Part shown: positions 34,501-42,574 of the stretch, in pieces
Layout: each line of letters begins with the position of its first letter
Numbering within the stretch: the stretch's first letter is position 1
Source: Calamus simplicifolius
Lineage: Eukaryota; Streptophyta; Magnoliopsida; Arecales; Arecaceae
Assembly (NCBI GenBank): GCA_900491605.1
Contig: UESW01004258.1
Span: 124,950-188,949, forward strand
Direction: 5' to 3'
DNA: 64,000 nucleotides
Made by a program: the position numbers and the translations under genes
Notes under the pieces: model-generated
Databases searched by the model: none
Told to the model about the DNA's origin: nothing
The model's input: only the letters and a program-made list of their open reading frames with translations

Positions 34501-36605
34501 AAGGATCAGCCACTTGGGAGGTGACATCCCTTTCGCCTTGCTAGGGTGGGCCCGCTTCGCCTCAGGGGTAAGGGGGCATCTGATATGGCTGATCCAATGC
34601 CGTCAGAATAAATGGTAACGGCGATTGACGGAGGCCCCCTCGGCCTCTGGGGCACTCTCGGCCTCGGACTCTATGGACAGTATCTTAACCTCCGAGACAC
34701 CATCTGCCTCGGACGGCATGAACAGTGTCTCAACCTCCCAGGCACCCTCGACCTCGGACTCTATGGACAGTATCTCAACCTCCGAGACACCATCTGCCTC
34801 GGACGACATGAACAGTGTCTCAACCTCCCAAGCACTCTCAGCCTCGGACTCTATGGACAGTATCTCAACCTCCGAGACACCATCTGCCTCGGACGATATG
34901 AACAGTTTCTCAACCTCCCAGGCACTCTCGGCCTCGGATTCTATGAAAAGTATCTCAACCTTCGAGACACCATCTGCCTCGGACGGCATGAACAATGTCT
35001 TAACCTCCCAGGCACTCTTGGCCTCGGACATGAACAATGTCTTAACCTCCCAGGCACTCTTGGCCTCGGACTCTATGGACAGTGTCCTAACTTCCCAGGT
35101 ACCCTCGGCCTCGGACTGCATGAACAGTGCTCGGTACGTGGTCTGGCCCTTGAACCCAACAACCTATAGCTTCGGACCACCTGGCATGACCACGTGGTCC
35201 GCTGCACATCCGTAGCAACGTGTGGCCGTACCTCATAACGGCGTATGGTCCATCGCACATTCCTGACTGTGCATGACCATACCCCGTTACAGCGTACGAT
35301 TCACCACCTGCCTGTAACTGGCGCGGTCACATCCTACAACGGCGCGCACCATGCACAACTGCGGCCGCCAGACACCTGTGAAGCCGTACTGACAAATAAT
35401 GCAGGACACCTCCGACACGCACGATGATGGTACGATCCGTCACTATCAGCCTCACCTTTTTTCGTCATTGGATGAGGTGCCTCGAAATCAGCGATCTTCT
35501 GAAACGAAAAGACGGATCTTCGAATAGGTATAAAGTGCACACTCTCACTGTAAGTAAAGATCTAAGAACTCGGGTTTTCTAGCTTCTTCTCACTAGCTAA
35601 ACCCCAACTTTTTAGCTTTCTTTCGCTAGTTAGTTCTTGTTTGTTTTCGGGTGACTAACTTGAGCGTCGAGGGTCCCCACTGGAGTATCCGGTCTTCGGG
35701 GACTTTTCTTATAAGAGTCCAACAAAAAGGACATCCGTTCCCCAGCGTCTGAAGGAAGTGACTCAGCGTCAACACATAGCATCCATTATTTCATTACAGG
35801 GTAAACAACTGCGTTCAACATTTGCATTATTTACTTAACACCATCATAGTTTAAGCACAAAACTCTATTCCAGCTAGGAAGAACCTTTTTTGGGGTGAAC
35901 TGGTTAAAGCAAATAATGCAGTAAGTTTTCCATTTTTCCGTTATTTACCACTGTAATGGAAAATAAGAGCACCTATAACATCCATTTTTCATTCCCAATA
36001 AAACCCAGCAAGGAGTCATATTATCAAATTACAGCCATTAACTGCTATATTCAAATTTTGATGAAGAAGTCCAAAAGATGCTGCAAAGTATATCAATATA
36101 ACATCACCACAAAGCGATTATTAGAAGAAGGAAGTTTAAAAAATGAGCAAGACACCCAAGATAAGGTGATCTGTTAAGAATGAGAGGAGTAGTTCAAATA
36201 AAATCGAAGGAAAATCACAAAACCCTATAGTAAAGAACGGAGGAATGAACCCTGAACGGCGCCCATTTCCTTCTCGACTTTGGCCTGCATCTCGCGCAGG
36301 GCAGCGGCCTCGTCCTCCATCTCATTAAGCCGCTTCTTCATCTCATCGAGCTCCTGCATGTGTGATCAGCGTCAGGATTAGGGTCAGGGTGAGGGTTTTA
36401 GAAGGGAATCAAAGAGAAAGACCTTAATGGCATCGTCGTCAGTGCCGTGGCGGTCGATGTCGCCTTCCATCTCCCCGTCGACGGGGATCTCTTGGCCGTA
36501 CACCTCGTGCTCTTCTTCCTCCATCCTCTTGCCCAAATGCACACGGGTTAGCTCCCATCGCTGGAGCCACCGGGCCGCTTTCTCCGGTTCGATCCGAGCC
36601 GGCAT
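17973..36605 (-). CDS. PABN: nuclear polyadenylate-binding protein, six exons
   Basis: RRM protein of the PABPN1/PABN family, which binds new poly(A) tails in the nucleus and stimulates poly(A) polymerase. Coding exons on the minus strand, 5' to 3': 36,605-36,423; 36,353-36,251; 23,981-23,911; 18,533-18,342; 18,243-18,116; 18,021-17,973. Each junction has GT and AG, and together they give an uninterrupted frame of 241 residues. Order: N-terminal acidic region (MPARIEPEKAARWLQRWEL), coiled coil at about 60-95 (ELDEMKKRLNEMEDEAAALR), then one RRM at about 115-185 with RNP2 SVFVGNVDY and RNP1 KGFAYVEF. The tail is Arg/Tyr-rich (PRRFNPYLGYRFRRPYMPP) and ends PMRYRPYY. All hallmarks are present, so the gene looks functional. 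Intron 2 is about 12.3 kb and carries retrotransposon A; intron 3 is about 5.4 kb. Confidence 0.93.
18534..23910. other. PABN: PABN intron 3, 5.4 kb, old repeats
   Basis: AT-rich intron without a recognisable gene. It holds an (AT)n microsatellite at about 20,918-20,946, a T homopolymer near 20,596-20,615, a (CA)n(GA)n tract at about 23,355-23,383, and diffuse GGTACC-type repeat words at 19,510-19,700 and 22,280-22,470. Confidence 0.6.
23911..23981 (-). CDS. PABN: PABN exon 3
   Basis: This 71-nt exon completes an Asp codon from exon 2 and reads PAGAAATQASREEVDSRSVF then VGN, ending just after RNP2. The acceptor is GGCACAG and the donor AAT|GTGAG. It is isolated between introns of about 12.3 and 5.4 kb. 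Confidence 0.9.
25405..25740 (+). repeat. SINE-like repeat with a central (CT)n tract
   Basis: The segment starts with TGCCTCATTGGTTGAGATGG, an A-box-like tRNA head, followed by GGGGGTCTAACTTTGAGATT. A pure CT run at about 25,492-25,529 and a GC-richer body follow. It stands out from the AT-rich intron. Ends were not defined, and the assignment to SINEs is tentative. Confidence 0.35.
25741..26394. other. PABN: PABN intron 2, non-coding
   Basis: AT-rich sequence with nothing recognisable. The intron continues leftward to 23,982 and rightward past retrotransposon A to 36,250. Confidence 0.5.
26400..26569. repeat. left copy of a host tandem duplication split by insertions
   Basis: This segment, plus 26,825-26,851 and the bases just right of 35,774, matches 35,790-35,985 as a direct repeat. 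Shared words include AAACTCTATTCC, GAAGAACCTTTTT, GGTTAAAG, AATAATGCA.TAAGTTTT and TTATTTACCACTGTAATGG. The right copy is uninterrupted. The left copy was hit first by a non-LTR element and then by LTR element A. Confidence 0.8.
26570..26807 (-). mobile_element. short non-LTR retroelement with 17-bp target duplication
   Basis: The 238-bp insertion is flanked by perfect 17-bp duplications TTCCATTATTTACCACT (26,553-26,569 and 26,808-26,824). Read on the minus strand it ends CATGTAG..TTGGGAAAAGGCTTAGATGAGTTGAGTTG, the same tail as the LINE remnant at 6,737-7,155. The body (GGAGGGTTGTGTTAGATAGC and onward) has no coding capacity. It is a SINE borrowing a LINE tail or a severely 5'-truncated LINE. 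The uninterrupted copy at 35,940-35,955 proves the insertion site. Confidence 0.85.
26932..27445. repeat. 90-bp dimeric tandem repeats in 5' LTR of A
   Basis: The word TCTATGG or TCTATGA starts at 26,941, 27,031, 27,121, 27,211, 27,301 and 27,390, giving an exact 90-bp period. Each unit is two related halves of about 45 bp (one with CTATGGACAGTATCTCAACC, the other with CATGAACAGTGTCTCAACC). They lie in what should be U3, where promoter control sits. 90 is a multiple of 3, so Ser/Thr-rich open frames run through them without being genes. Confidence 0.9.
27850..27857 (+). promoter_or_regulatory. TATA box of element A 5' LTR
   Basis: TATAAAAG lies about 250 bp before the LTR end, followed by a C/T-rich stretch. 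The 3' LTR has TATAAAG at the matching place (35,529-35,535), and element B has TATAAAAA on the minus strand at 55,078-55,071. Confidence 0.7.
28102..28119 (+). promoter_or_regulatory. primer-binding site of element A
   Basis: Three bases after the LTR end comes TGGCGCGCCATGTAGGGG. Element B has TGGCGCGCCAGGAAGGGG at the same distance. A sequence starting TGG here fits pairing with the CCA end of a host tRNA. Which tRNA is not decided. Confidence 0.75.
28184..29408 (+). pseudogene. gag of element A, several in-frame stops
   Basis: Colinear with the gag of element B. It starts MVTTSAKGVSVSYAGGQ and keeps the Retrotrans_gag core: LDPYDGTTDPLDHLESYK, CIAFPATLKKAA, AHFDACRKIP, VATLALKRGLRPSRFAYSLD and RAQKYIRADEADSS. 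At least seven in-frame stops occur, several explained by C-to-T change at Gln or Arg codons (for example FRLP*LDPYDG). A few residues are deleted after SGES. The 3' end runs straight into the 121-bp array. It is not translatable as one protein. Confidence 0.9.
29413..31455. repeat. 121-bp higher-order tandem array, about 17 copies
   Basis: The landmark ATGTACCATCGGCTCTCA recurs every 121 bp from about 29,508 to 31,445; one unit near 30,800 lacks a base. Each unit holds five diverged pieces of 22-26 bp. The clearest three start GGCACCAAAAGCCCGA, GGCACCGAAAGCCCTG and GGCACAAAGCCCAG. Copies are highly alike, so the array is young or kept uniform. 121 is not a multiple of 3, so open frames run through it on both strands. 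These are not genes. It occupies the place of pol. Confidence 0.95.
31456..31778. other. element A spacer between array and antisense gene
   Basis: About 320 bp without an open frame of note. It starts with a half-similar leftover of the array and then loses repeat structure. Confidence 0.6.
31779..33834 (-). pseudogene. antisense gene of element A (putative gypsy-type transposon domain, coiled coil)
   Basis: Read opposite to gag. Exon 1 starts at about 33,834 and resembles the plant 'putative gypsy type transposon' domain (Pfam PF04195, named from memory): SPEGTASTVTGQDLANIRAR, VAVYEMFLRVGLRLPFPPFF and TPSQLVPNSLRTVSAF. After one in-frame stop (CAG to TAG by comparison with B) it continues VKGWKSRFFFVNLG. 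An 85-bp intron (33,146-33,062; donor CGTG|GTGAGTAAG, acceptor TATACAG) precedes MKVSTRKLKKAAAKRRAQ, a basic, nuclear-signal-like stretch. Further frames give an acidic Pro/Glu region, an Ala/Glu coiled coil (AENWADEAEERAKKAEEEAG) and the end ADAYLRGFQCKEKK. Stops and frameshifts disable it. The same gene is better preserved in element B. Confidence 0.8.
34565..34580 (+). promoter_or_regulatory. polypurine tract of element A
   Basis: GGGGTAAGGGGGCATC directly precedes the 3' LTR start TGATATGG. Element B has GGGGGCATC in the same place on its strand. Confidence 0.7.
34581..35774 (+). repeat. 3' LTR of element A, 1,194 bp
   Basis: It begins TGATATGGCTGATCC and ends GCGTCAACA. The 90-bp repeat starts at 34,670, 34,760, 34,850, 34,940 and 35,070, that is five copies plus an extra half unit, against six in the 5' LTR. 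Slippage in half-unit steps therefore occurred after insertion. Scattered substitutions separate the LTRs, so insertion is not very recent. Confidence 0.93.
35775..36000. repeat. right, uninterrupted copy of the host tandem duplication
   Basis: It starts with the target duplication CATAG and then repeats the sequence of 26,400-26,569 plus 26,825-26,851 as one continuous stretch, including TTATTTACCACTGTAATGG without the non-LTR insertion. It serves as an empty-site reference for both insertions. Confidence 0.8.
36251..36605 (-). CDS. PABN: PABN exons 1 and 2
   Basis: Exon 1 (36,605-36,423) carries the ATG and 61 codons ending DDDAIK, with donor AAG|GTCTTT. Exon 2 (36,353-36,251, 103 nt) encodes the coiled coil and ends in phase 1 before GTTCATTCC. 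The 5' leader just above 36,605 is GC-rich with no upstream in-frame ATG nearby. Confidence 0.9.
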
Positions 36606-37790
36606 TAGGTGGCGGGTTCGGCCTGGAACCGGTTCTGGGTTTGGAGGGTTTTTTTTTTTTCCAATTCTTTTCTCCGGAGATGCTAATAGCGGACCATGAT
36701 ATTTAAATTCGTAGAAATAAATAAAAATTATTTTCTCTTAGCAAATCCTTATTATCATAAGTAATTATATTATTCAAAAATTGCAGGCCAATATTTTATG
36801 ATTGATGTTATAATATTAATTATACTATATGTAAGTGTCCTTTAGATAAGAGTTTTTATTTAGCTTTTATTGGTTATTTTTACATCTAAATGTTCATCCT
36901 AAATGGAAGAAACTATATTATATTTAAGTAAACCACTAAAAAATAAAGTAAAGATGTTATTTTTTTTTGTTACTAATTATGATGCATGTACAAATGTTTA
37001 TGATTAATAGAGACTTTAAATATTAAAAACATTGGAATTGGATTAGGTTTTTTTTTTTTTTTTTTGGTCAACAATGTCTGAGATTTATTTATTGTTATCT
37101 TATGTCCCTGATCTAAATACTATAAAAGTTTTGTTATGCAAATAATTACTCCTAATAATTTGAAATTTAAAATATAAATCCTATCTTGAGGAGAACTTAC
37201 ACAAGGCTTTTTCATTTTAACAGCCTAACAGTGACTCAATCTTTCCAGGGATAAATCTATTTTAAATTATTACAAAAATTAAAAAGATAAGAAATATAAT
37301 CAGACTTCTTAGCTAAAAGCATAGAGTAGAATTTCTATTGCTTCATCACCAATAATCCTATCAAGATGAGACCTAAACAAGACAAATAAGAATTGCTATT
37401 TCCATCATAATGAGAATAAATAATTTTGTAATGGTTAATTATTTAGTGATATCTCTACTTAGCCTTGAGTCCATATAGATTGTGTTCGAGATGATATTGG
37501 ACTTATCCATTGCCATTTTAGGATGGTTTTTGAAGCTTAAAAAGATAAAAAAAAAAAAATAAAAATAAAATAATTGTTGATGTTGCTATTGTCCAACAAT
37601 AATTATTTTCTGCTCTATCAACCTCTCAATCTACTTCTCTAACGGTTCTACTTTAATCAACAAAACTTTCGACTTTTCTTCATCATGATTGTTGCTGCTG
37701 TATTGTCCAATATCTCTATTACAAGTCATTGCCATTATATGCTAGATAAGGGAGCAACATATATAAAATGCTTGAATCTTTTATCATATC
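36606..37790. other. intergenic: PABN promoter, then AT-rich DNA
   Basis: The first 60-80 bases are the GC-rich 5' leader and proximal promoter of PABN on the minus strand, with a poly-T run at 36,650-36,661. The rest is AT-rich with no gene seen. Confidence 0.5.
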
Positions 37791-37819
37791 ATTCACTACA
37801 AGAAAAATGATCATCTGCG

Positions 37820-38510
37820 AGGGATTTTGCAAGAAAAAAAAAATTTGTCAGAAATTTATATTTCAACGGATTTCCGACGGATAAATGGTCGTAGGAAAAA
37901 CCCTTCTCGGAAAATTTTTCCAAGAACTTTTTCCAAGAAGAATATATATTTCCAACGGATTTCCGACGGATAAATGGTCGTCGGAAAAACCCTTCCGAGG
38001 GATTTTCGATAAAATTTATCCCTTGAAAATTTTCGATGGATTTTCCGAGGGAACTATTTCGAGGGATTTTTCGAGGGATTTTTCGAGGAATTTTTCAAGG
38101 GAAATGTTTCGAGGGATTTTTCGAGGAAACTTTTCCGAGGGATTTTCCTAAGGAAAAATTCTGAGGACTTTTCCGAGGGATACTTCCGAGGGATTTTTCG
38201 AGGGTAATGCACCGAGGTATTTTTCAAGGGAAAATTTCTGAGGGGTTTTTTGAGGGAGTTTCAGAGGGTAATTTACCGAGAGAGTTTCCGAGGGAAAATT
38301 TTTGAGAGATTTTTGGCAATTTACCGAGGGATTTTGCGAGGGAATTTCTGAGGGATTTTTCAAGGGATTTTGCGAAAAAAAATTCTGAGGGATTTTTTGA
38401 GGGATATTTTGAATTTTTTAAATAGCTTTTCTTTATTTTCGAGAAAATTATTCCTCGCTAAATAAATATTCGAGGGAATAATCCCTCGCAAAATGGCCTT
38501 TTTTAAATAT
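37820..38510. repeat. left subterminal repeat field of the CACTA element
   Basis: Dozens of degenerate copies of CGAGGGATTTTTCGAGGG lie in mainly one orientation, ending near 38,490 with the inverted form AATCCCTCGCAAAA. In En/Spm elements such subterminal motifs bind the TNPA protein; that role is inferred here. Confidence 0.85.
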
Positions 38511-40038
38511 ACCTGATTATATATACAAATTATCAACAAGTTTCATTATATCCACAGTTTCATCATATACATGATTATATATGGTTCATAACAAACTCAT
38601 AACAAGCTCAAAAAAATTATAGCAAGTTCATCATATCCAAGTTCATAACAAGTTCATAACAAACATGTTCAAAAAAAGTTGTACAAGTGTCATTACATCC
38701 AAAGTTTCATAACAAAAGAAAAAAGTATCACAAACAAGTATCATTCAATTATAGAAAAAAGAAAATTATAAATCCTCCTCATGATCATTATCATCATTAT
38801 CATCGACATCGCAATCATCATCATTTGCAGAGGTAGCAGCTGAAGATGGTGCTGAAACTGTAGATGAATTAACCTGCATCTTTTCATTATAAGATGTATA
38901 AACTCCTCGGTACGAAAAATCCGAGCAGATAGCTCATTGTTTTGAGATGCTAATTGACTGTTCTGATTTGCTAACTCCTTATTTCGGGTAGCCAACCCCT
39001 CATTTCGGACAGCTAACTCCTCATTGCGGGAAAAACAGTCTCAAACATATTATAAATCCTTTCTCGCTCCTGAATCCACTCCTCAGGAACTCGTGAAGAT
39101 GTGCGGCTAGAAGATGAGTCTGTCAGCAAGCTAGCCTGGGATCCAAGTCCATAAATTAGTCCCTTATTTACCCCAACTGTCTCTTTCCATATATGCATCA
39201 TGGAGGGCTAAGGCTGCTGCTGTGATGATTCCACACCATCTCTCCAGTTGAGCTTTGACTTGATTCCACCTTTTACCATTTTTGTATAAAATTAGTCTGT
39301 AAAAGATATTAGACACAATTAGTTAAACATACAAATAGTATAAATATATGAATTAAAGTAGAGTTTTTTAAATACTTACATGTGATGTCTCTGTCTTTTT
39401 ATTAACACATCGATTGCCATCCTTTCTCTTTTGATGGGTGTGTCTAAAGAGCTCATCTAATGTAGGTGGGCGGTTCAACTTCTGTGTCTGAATTTCATAA
39501 TATATAAGAAAAAGATATTACCAAATTAGAATTTAATAACATAATAACTAACATAAATAAAGAAAAAGATATAAACCTAATAATTGCATATGTTTAAGGC
39601 ACTCACATAAGCCAATTGAACATGGAAACATTTTTAAGATAGATCTAACAAAAAACAAAAGTAAGGTAGGCAATAAGAAGTCAGCAAGGAAGAAATATGT
39701 AGGAGAACTGGACTTGACTTGGTAGAGGCTGCAAAAGTAGTGAATTGGTTACTACTTCTTGGTGGGTACTATTTATTTATTTCATAATCCTGCAATAAGC
39801 TCTCTGCATGCTAAAACATTATGTCGTGAGAAAAATCTCACACTTCTTTGGCCTAAGACTTGAATGAAATAATAACATGGTTTTGAATATTCAATGATGT
39901 TAACCTTTTCTTGTTTACTACGATGAGTTGCAGTAACTGAGGGATAATTTATTGCAAAGCTGAACTTATTACAATCATTTAGTAATTTCTGTTTTAAATG
40001 ATGTACCTCAATTCTCCCATTCTTTGCAGTCATCGTAG

Positions 40039-40312
40039 CAGCAGCAGCAGCCACAGCTGCCTCTAAGAAACCCTGAAGGAGGTCCTTATAGAGCAGGTGG
40101 GCTAGATGAAGTCCTTACATGCAGGGCTAACTTTCCATTATCTTTGGGTGCTACATCTGGTTCCCAGACTAAGGAATTTCAATGATGTGCATCATCCTCA
40201 TGCTGGTCTTCAAGTTCATTCTGGAAACCAGAATAAAGGGCATGGTGCAGAGCAACAGCTGCTGAACCCAGTTCATCAAGCTTACCTCCAGTTAGCTATT
40301 CAGACTGCTTAA
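40039..40312 (+). pseudogene. captured fragment of a BRM-like SWI/SNF ATPase gene
   Basis: The plus strand, opposite to the transposase genes, reads QQQQPQLPLRNPEGGPYRAG, then ANFPLSLGATSGSQTKEFQ, a TGA stop, and in a shifted frame NKGHGAEQQLLNPVHQAYLQ. The order (poly-Gln, RNPEG, AGG, NF.L..G, then EQQLLNPVHQAYLQ) matches my recollection of the N-terminal region of plant BRAHMA (BRM) proteins, just before the QLQ domain. The frame is broken by a stop and at least one frameshift. Only this part is present, which suggests capture of a piece of a host gene by the CACTA element. The family call rests on memory and needs a protein search. Confidence 0.5.
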
Positions 40313-41180
40313 TGACAGCAAAAATCTCATGGGAATCTACTAGTCCAGCAGTTGGATCTTTTGGAATAAATTAATGGCCTTGCAACACTGAGATATTCAT
40401 CAGTTTGTTTGTAAAAATAGGACAAAATCCAAGCTATGGTTGCTTCTGACCTGGAGCCCTACTTTGACTAAGGTGACATTTTGACCTTGGACTAAAATAA
40501 CAATCTAATTTGGATTTGGCTTTATATTGGATATATTTTGTTGAAATGATAGTCAATGTCAGTTGTGACATCTCTGAGCAGCAATATTGTAGGGTGCGGA
40601 ATTTCTAAGTGATCCTTAGAAAATGGTCCTAATTTAAGCAGTGGGAACAAATGACACTAAAAATTCAGAAAGATGTGAAAATTCCAAGAAAGATTTGAAA
40701 GTGCTAATATGAATTAGTATGGGATGGTGCTTTCAATATTGTGTGGATCGGAGTCTTGGAGGCCAAACAAGGTAGAAGCAGCAAAAATTGGTTCACATGG
40801 AAGCAATGCTTTCAACTCTTTTTTTTTTTCGTTCTGTGCTAGAGAGGAAGAGGGGCTTTCACCACCTACAGCTCAAAGTGAAGAAGCACCAGAACCCATT
40901 GATGCAGAAGATGCACCAGAACTTTCGATTCTTCAAGTGAAGAAGACGTCATAGAGATAAAAATCTGCTATTAAATGGCCAAAATATGCAACTTATACTT
41001 AGCTAATAAAGTTGAGTTAATAGTCCTGTTGCTCTAAAAGATATAAATTTAGTCCTGTAACTAAGAAGGTTTACCTTGGAGTCAAAACATGCAACTTATA
41101 CTTAGTTAATAAAGCTGAGTTAATGAAGGCTTGTGAAGGTTCATTTTCAGATGTTTCAGCGATGTTAATAGATTTGCTCT
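40313..41180. other. interior of CACTA element, possible further captured DNA
   Basis: No transposase sequence is visible. A short plus-strand open piece at 40,840-40,955 (SPPTAQSEEAPEPIDAEDAP) is acidic and protein-like and may be part of the captured DNA. The stretch ACTTATACTTAG.TAATAAAG.TGAGTTAAT occurs twice (about 40,992 and 41,093). Confidence 0.4.
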
Positions 41181-42574
41181 ACGTTTCGGAGTGTCAATAA
41201 AAAAATATGGGAATATATTCATAAGTTAAAAAAATGAAGGTAAAATAAATTATTATACATACCAATCTTGTCGCATGGTCATTAATGCTGATAGAACCAC
41301 CAGTGTGAAGTGGGAAGCCCAATCCACCAATCGGATGCACGATTCTTCTTGTTCTTCTGACTTCTGGCTTTGAACTCATCACTATCCCAATATTTCCATA
41401 GCTCGTGCCATACACCCTCTCCAATCCAATCTGGCTTGCGGTCACGATTTTCACGAGCTTCGTTAAAAATGTCTGCAAGACGACTTGAACCACGACGCTC
41501 CCAATTCCTCCGAATATAGTGCTCATCCTCTGGATCCCATTGAAATTTTTTCTAAAAAAAAAAAAAATCAATATCAACAAAATGCATAGATACTTTAAAT
41601 TAAGTAAAAATAAAAAAAATACTTGATAAACTTAAAAATATTATTACCTCAAACTCACAAAACCACATGTCTCGTGTCCTTTTTGGAATCTTCTTCCATG
41701 AAGAGTAAGGACTGTCATACTTGCTCTTAAGGATTTCAACCAAAGCATGGGTCACCATGTGGTTGTCATTGAAACGGTACATATTAAAAATAATCAAACA
41801 ATCACATATATTCATTTTAATGAAATAAAATAGTGTAATGATCTAAATGTTATATAGTTTTACCCATAGCCACTTGGAATTAATGGTGCCCTCTCTGATG
41901 TTTGTGTGTGCAAGCCCTCCTGGCTAGAAGTTGTGGTAGAAGTATGCATAGGTTGGACTGGCGGTGATTGCCCAGGTGGCACCACAGTATGAGAAGAGGA
42001 AGGGCTGTAAGTAGGGCTAGGTGTGTGTGGTATGGTATTTGGGTATGAAAAATAAAGTGATGGTGGCATAGTAGAGGAAGAGGGTGGGTAGTGAAAGTGG
42101 TGGGAATGGAAGGTGGAATGGAACCAGGTGGTTGAGTAGTAAAAGTCCCTGAGATCATAGTAGGAGGATGTGGTGGAATAGAAGGGAAAGGAGATGGCAT
42201 AGTAGAGAGATGTGGTGGAATAGGAGGGAAAGGAGATGGCATGGTTGAAGAGGGTGGTGTAATGGGAGAGGAAGATGGTGTGACAGTAACAGAAGGTGGC
42301 GAGTGAAGCATCTGGGGGGCCATGGTGGTTGAGGGTACTATTAAATTGTGATGGTTGTGGTGGTTGCGTGAGTCTTCTTTAACCGAGTAGTAGATAACTT
42401 TCCCTTCCCCTTCCAACTCGATCTGAAGATGACATCTATAGATGCACAATAATGTAAATATAAAACAAAACAAATTTAAAGATATTAAATAAGCATGTAT
42501 ATAAACAAGTTATCATCTATTGACAAAAAAAGTAAAGAAATTACGTAGAAGCTATTGACAAAACAGGTTATCAT

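Larger units (their letters stand above)
26852..35774 (+). mobile_element. element A: non-autonomous Tat-type Ty3/gypsy LTR retrotransposon
   Basis: An 8,923-bp element with two LTRs (26,852-28,098 and 34,581-35,774) and a perfect 5-bp target duplication CATAG (26,847-26,851 and 35,775-35,779). The order is LTR, primer-binding site, decayed gag (28,184-29,408), a 121-bp tandem array (29,413-31,455), an antisense gene remnant (33,834-31,779), polypurine end, LTR. No protease, reverse transcriptase, RNase H or integrase sequence is visible, so it can only have moved with proteins supplied by a relative such as element B. It sits in intron 2 of PABN in the opposite transcriptional orientation. 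Confidence 0.93.
38741..42473 (-). pseudogene. TNPA-like gene (Ptta/En/Spm transposase family), decayed and split
   Basis: Minus-strand exon-like pieces in order: a proline-rich N-terminus (42,473-41,880; MPSPFPPIPPHLSTMPSPFP), a piece ending SWKKIPKRTRDMWFCEFE (41,815-41,650), then the conserved core at 41,545-41,280 (FQWDPEDEHYIRRNWERRGS, RKPDWIGEGVWHELWKYW). A one-base frame change in that core lies just before GGSISINDHATRL. Further pieces are NRPPTLDELFRHTHQKR (about 39,480-39,375), WKETVGVNKGLIYGLGSQAS (39,201-39,013) and a coiled-coil C-terminus (NKELANQNSQLASQNNELSA, about 38,990-38,915). The 1.7-kb gap between core and C-terminal pieces holds the captured host fragment. Proteins of this class bind CACTA subterminal repeats. 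Confidence 0.75.
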
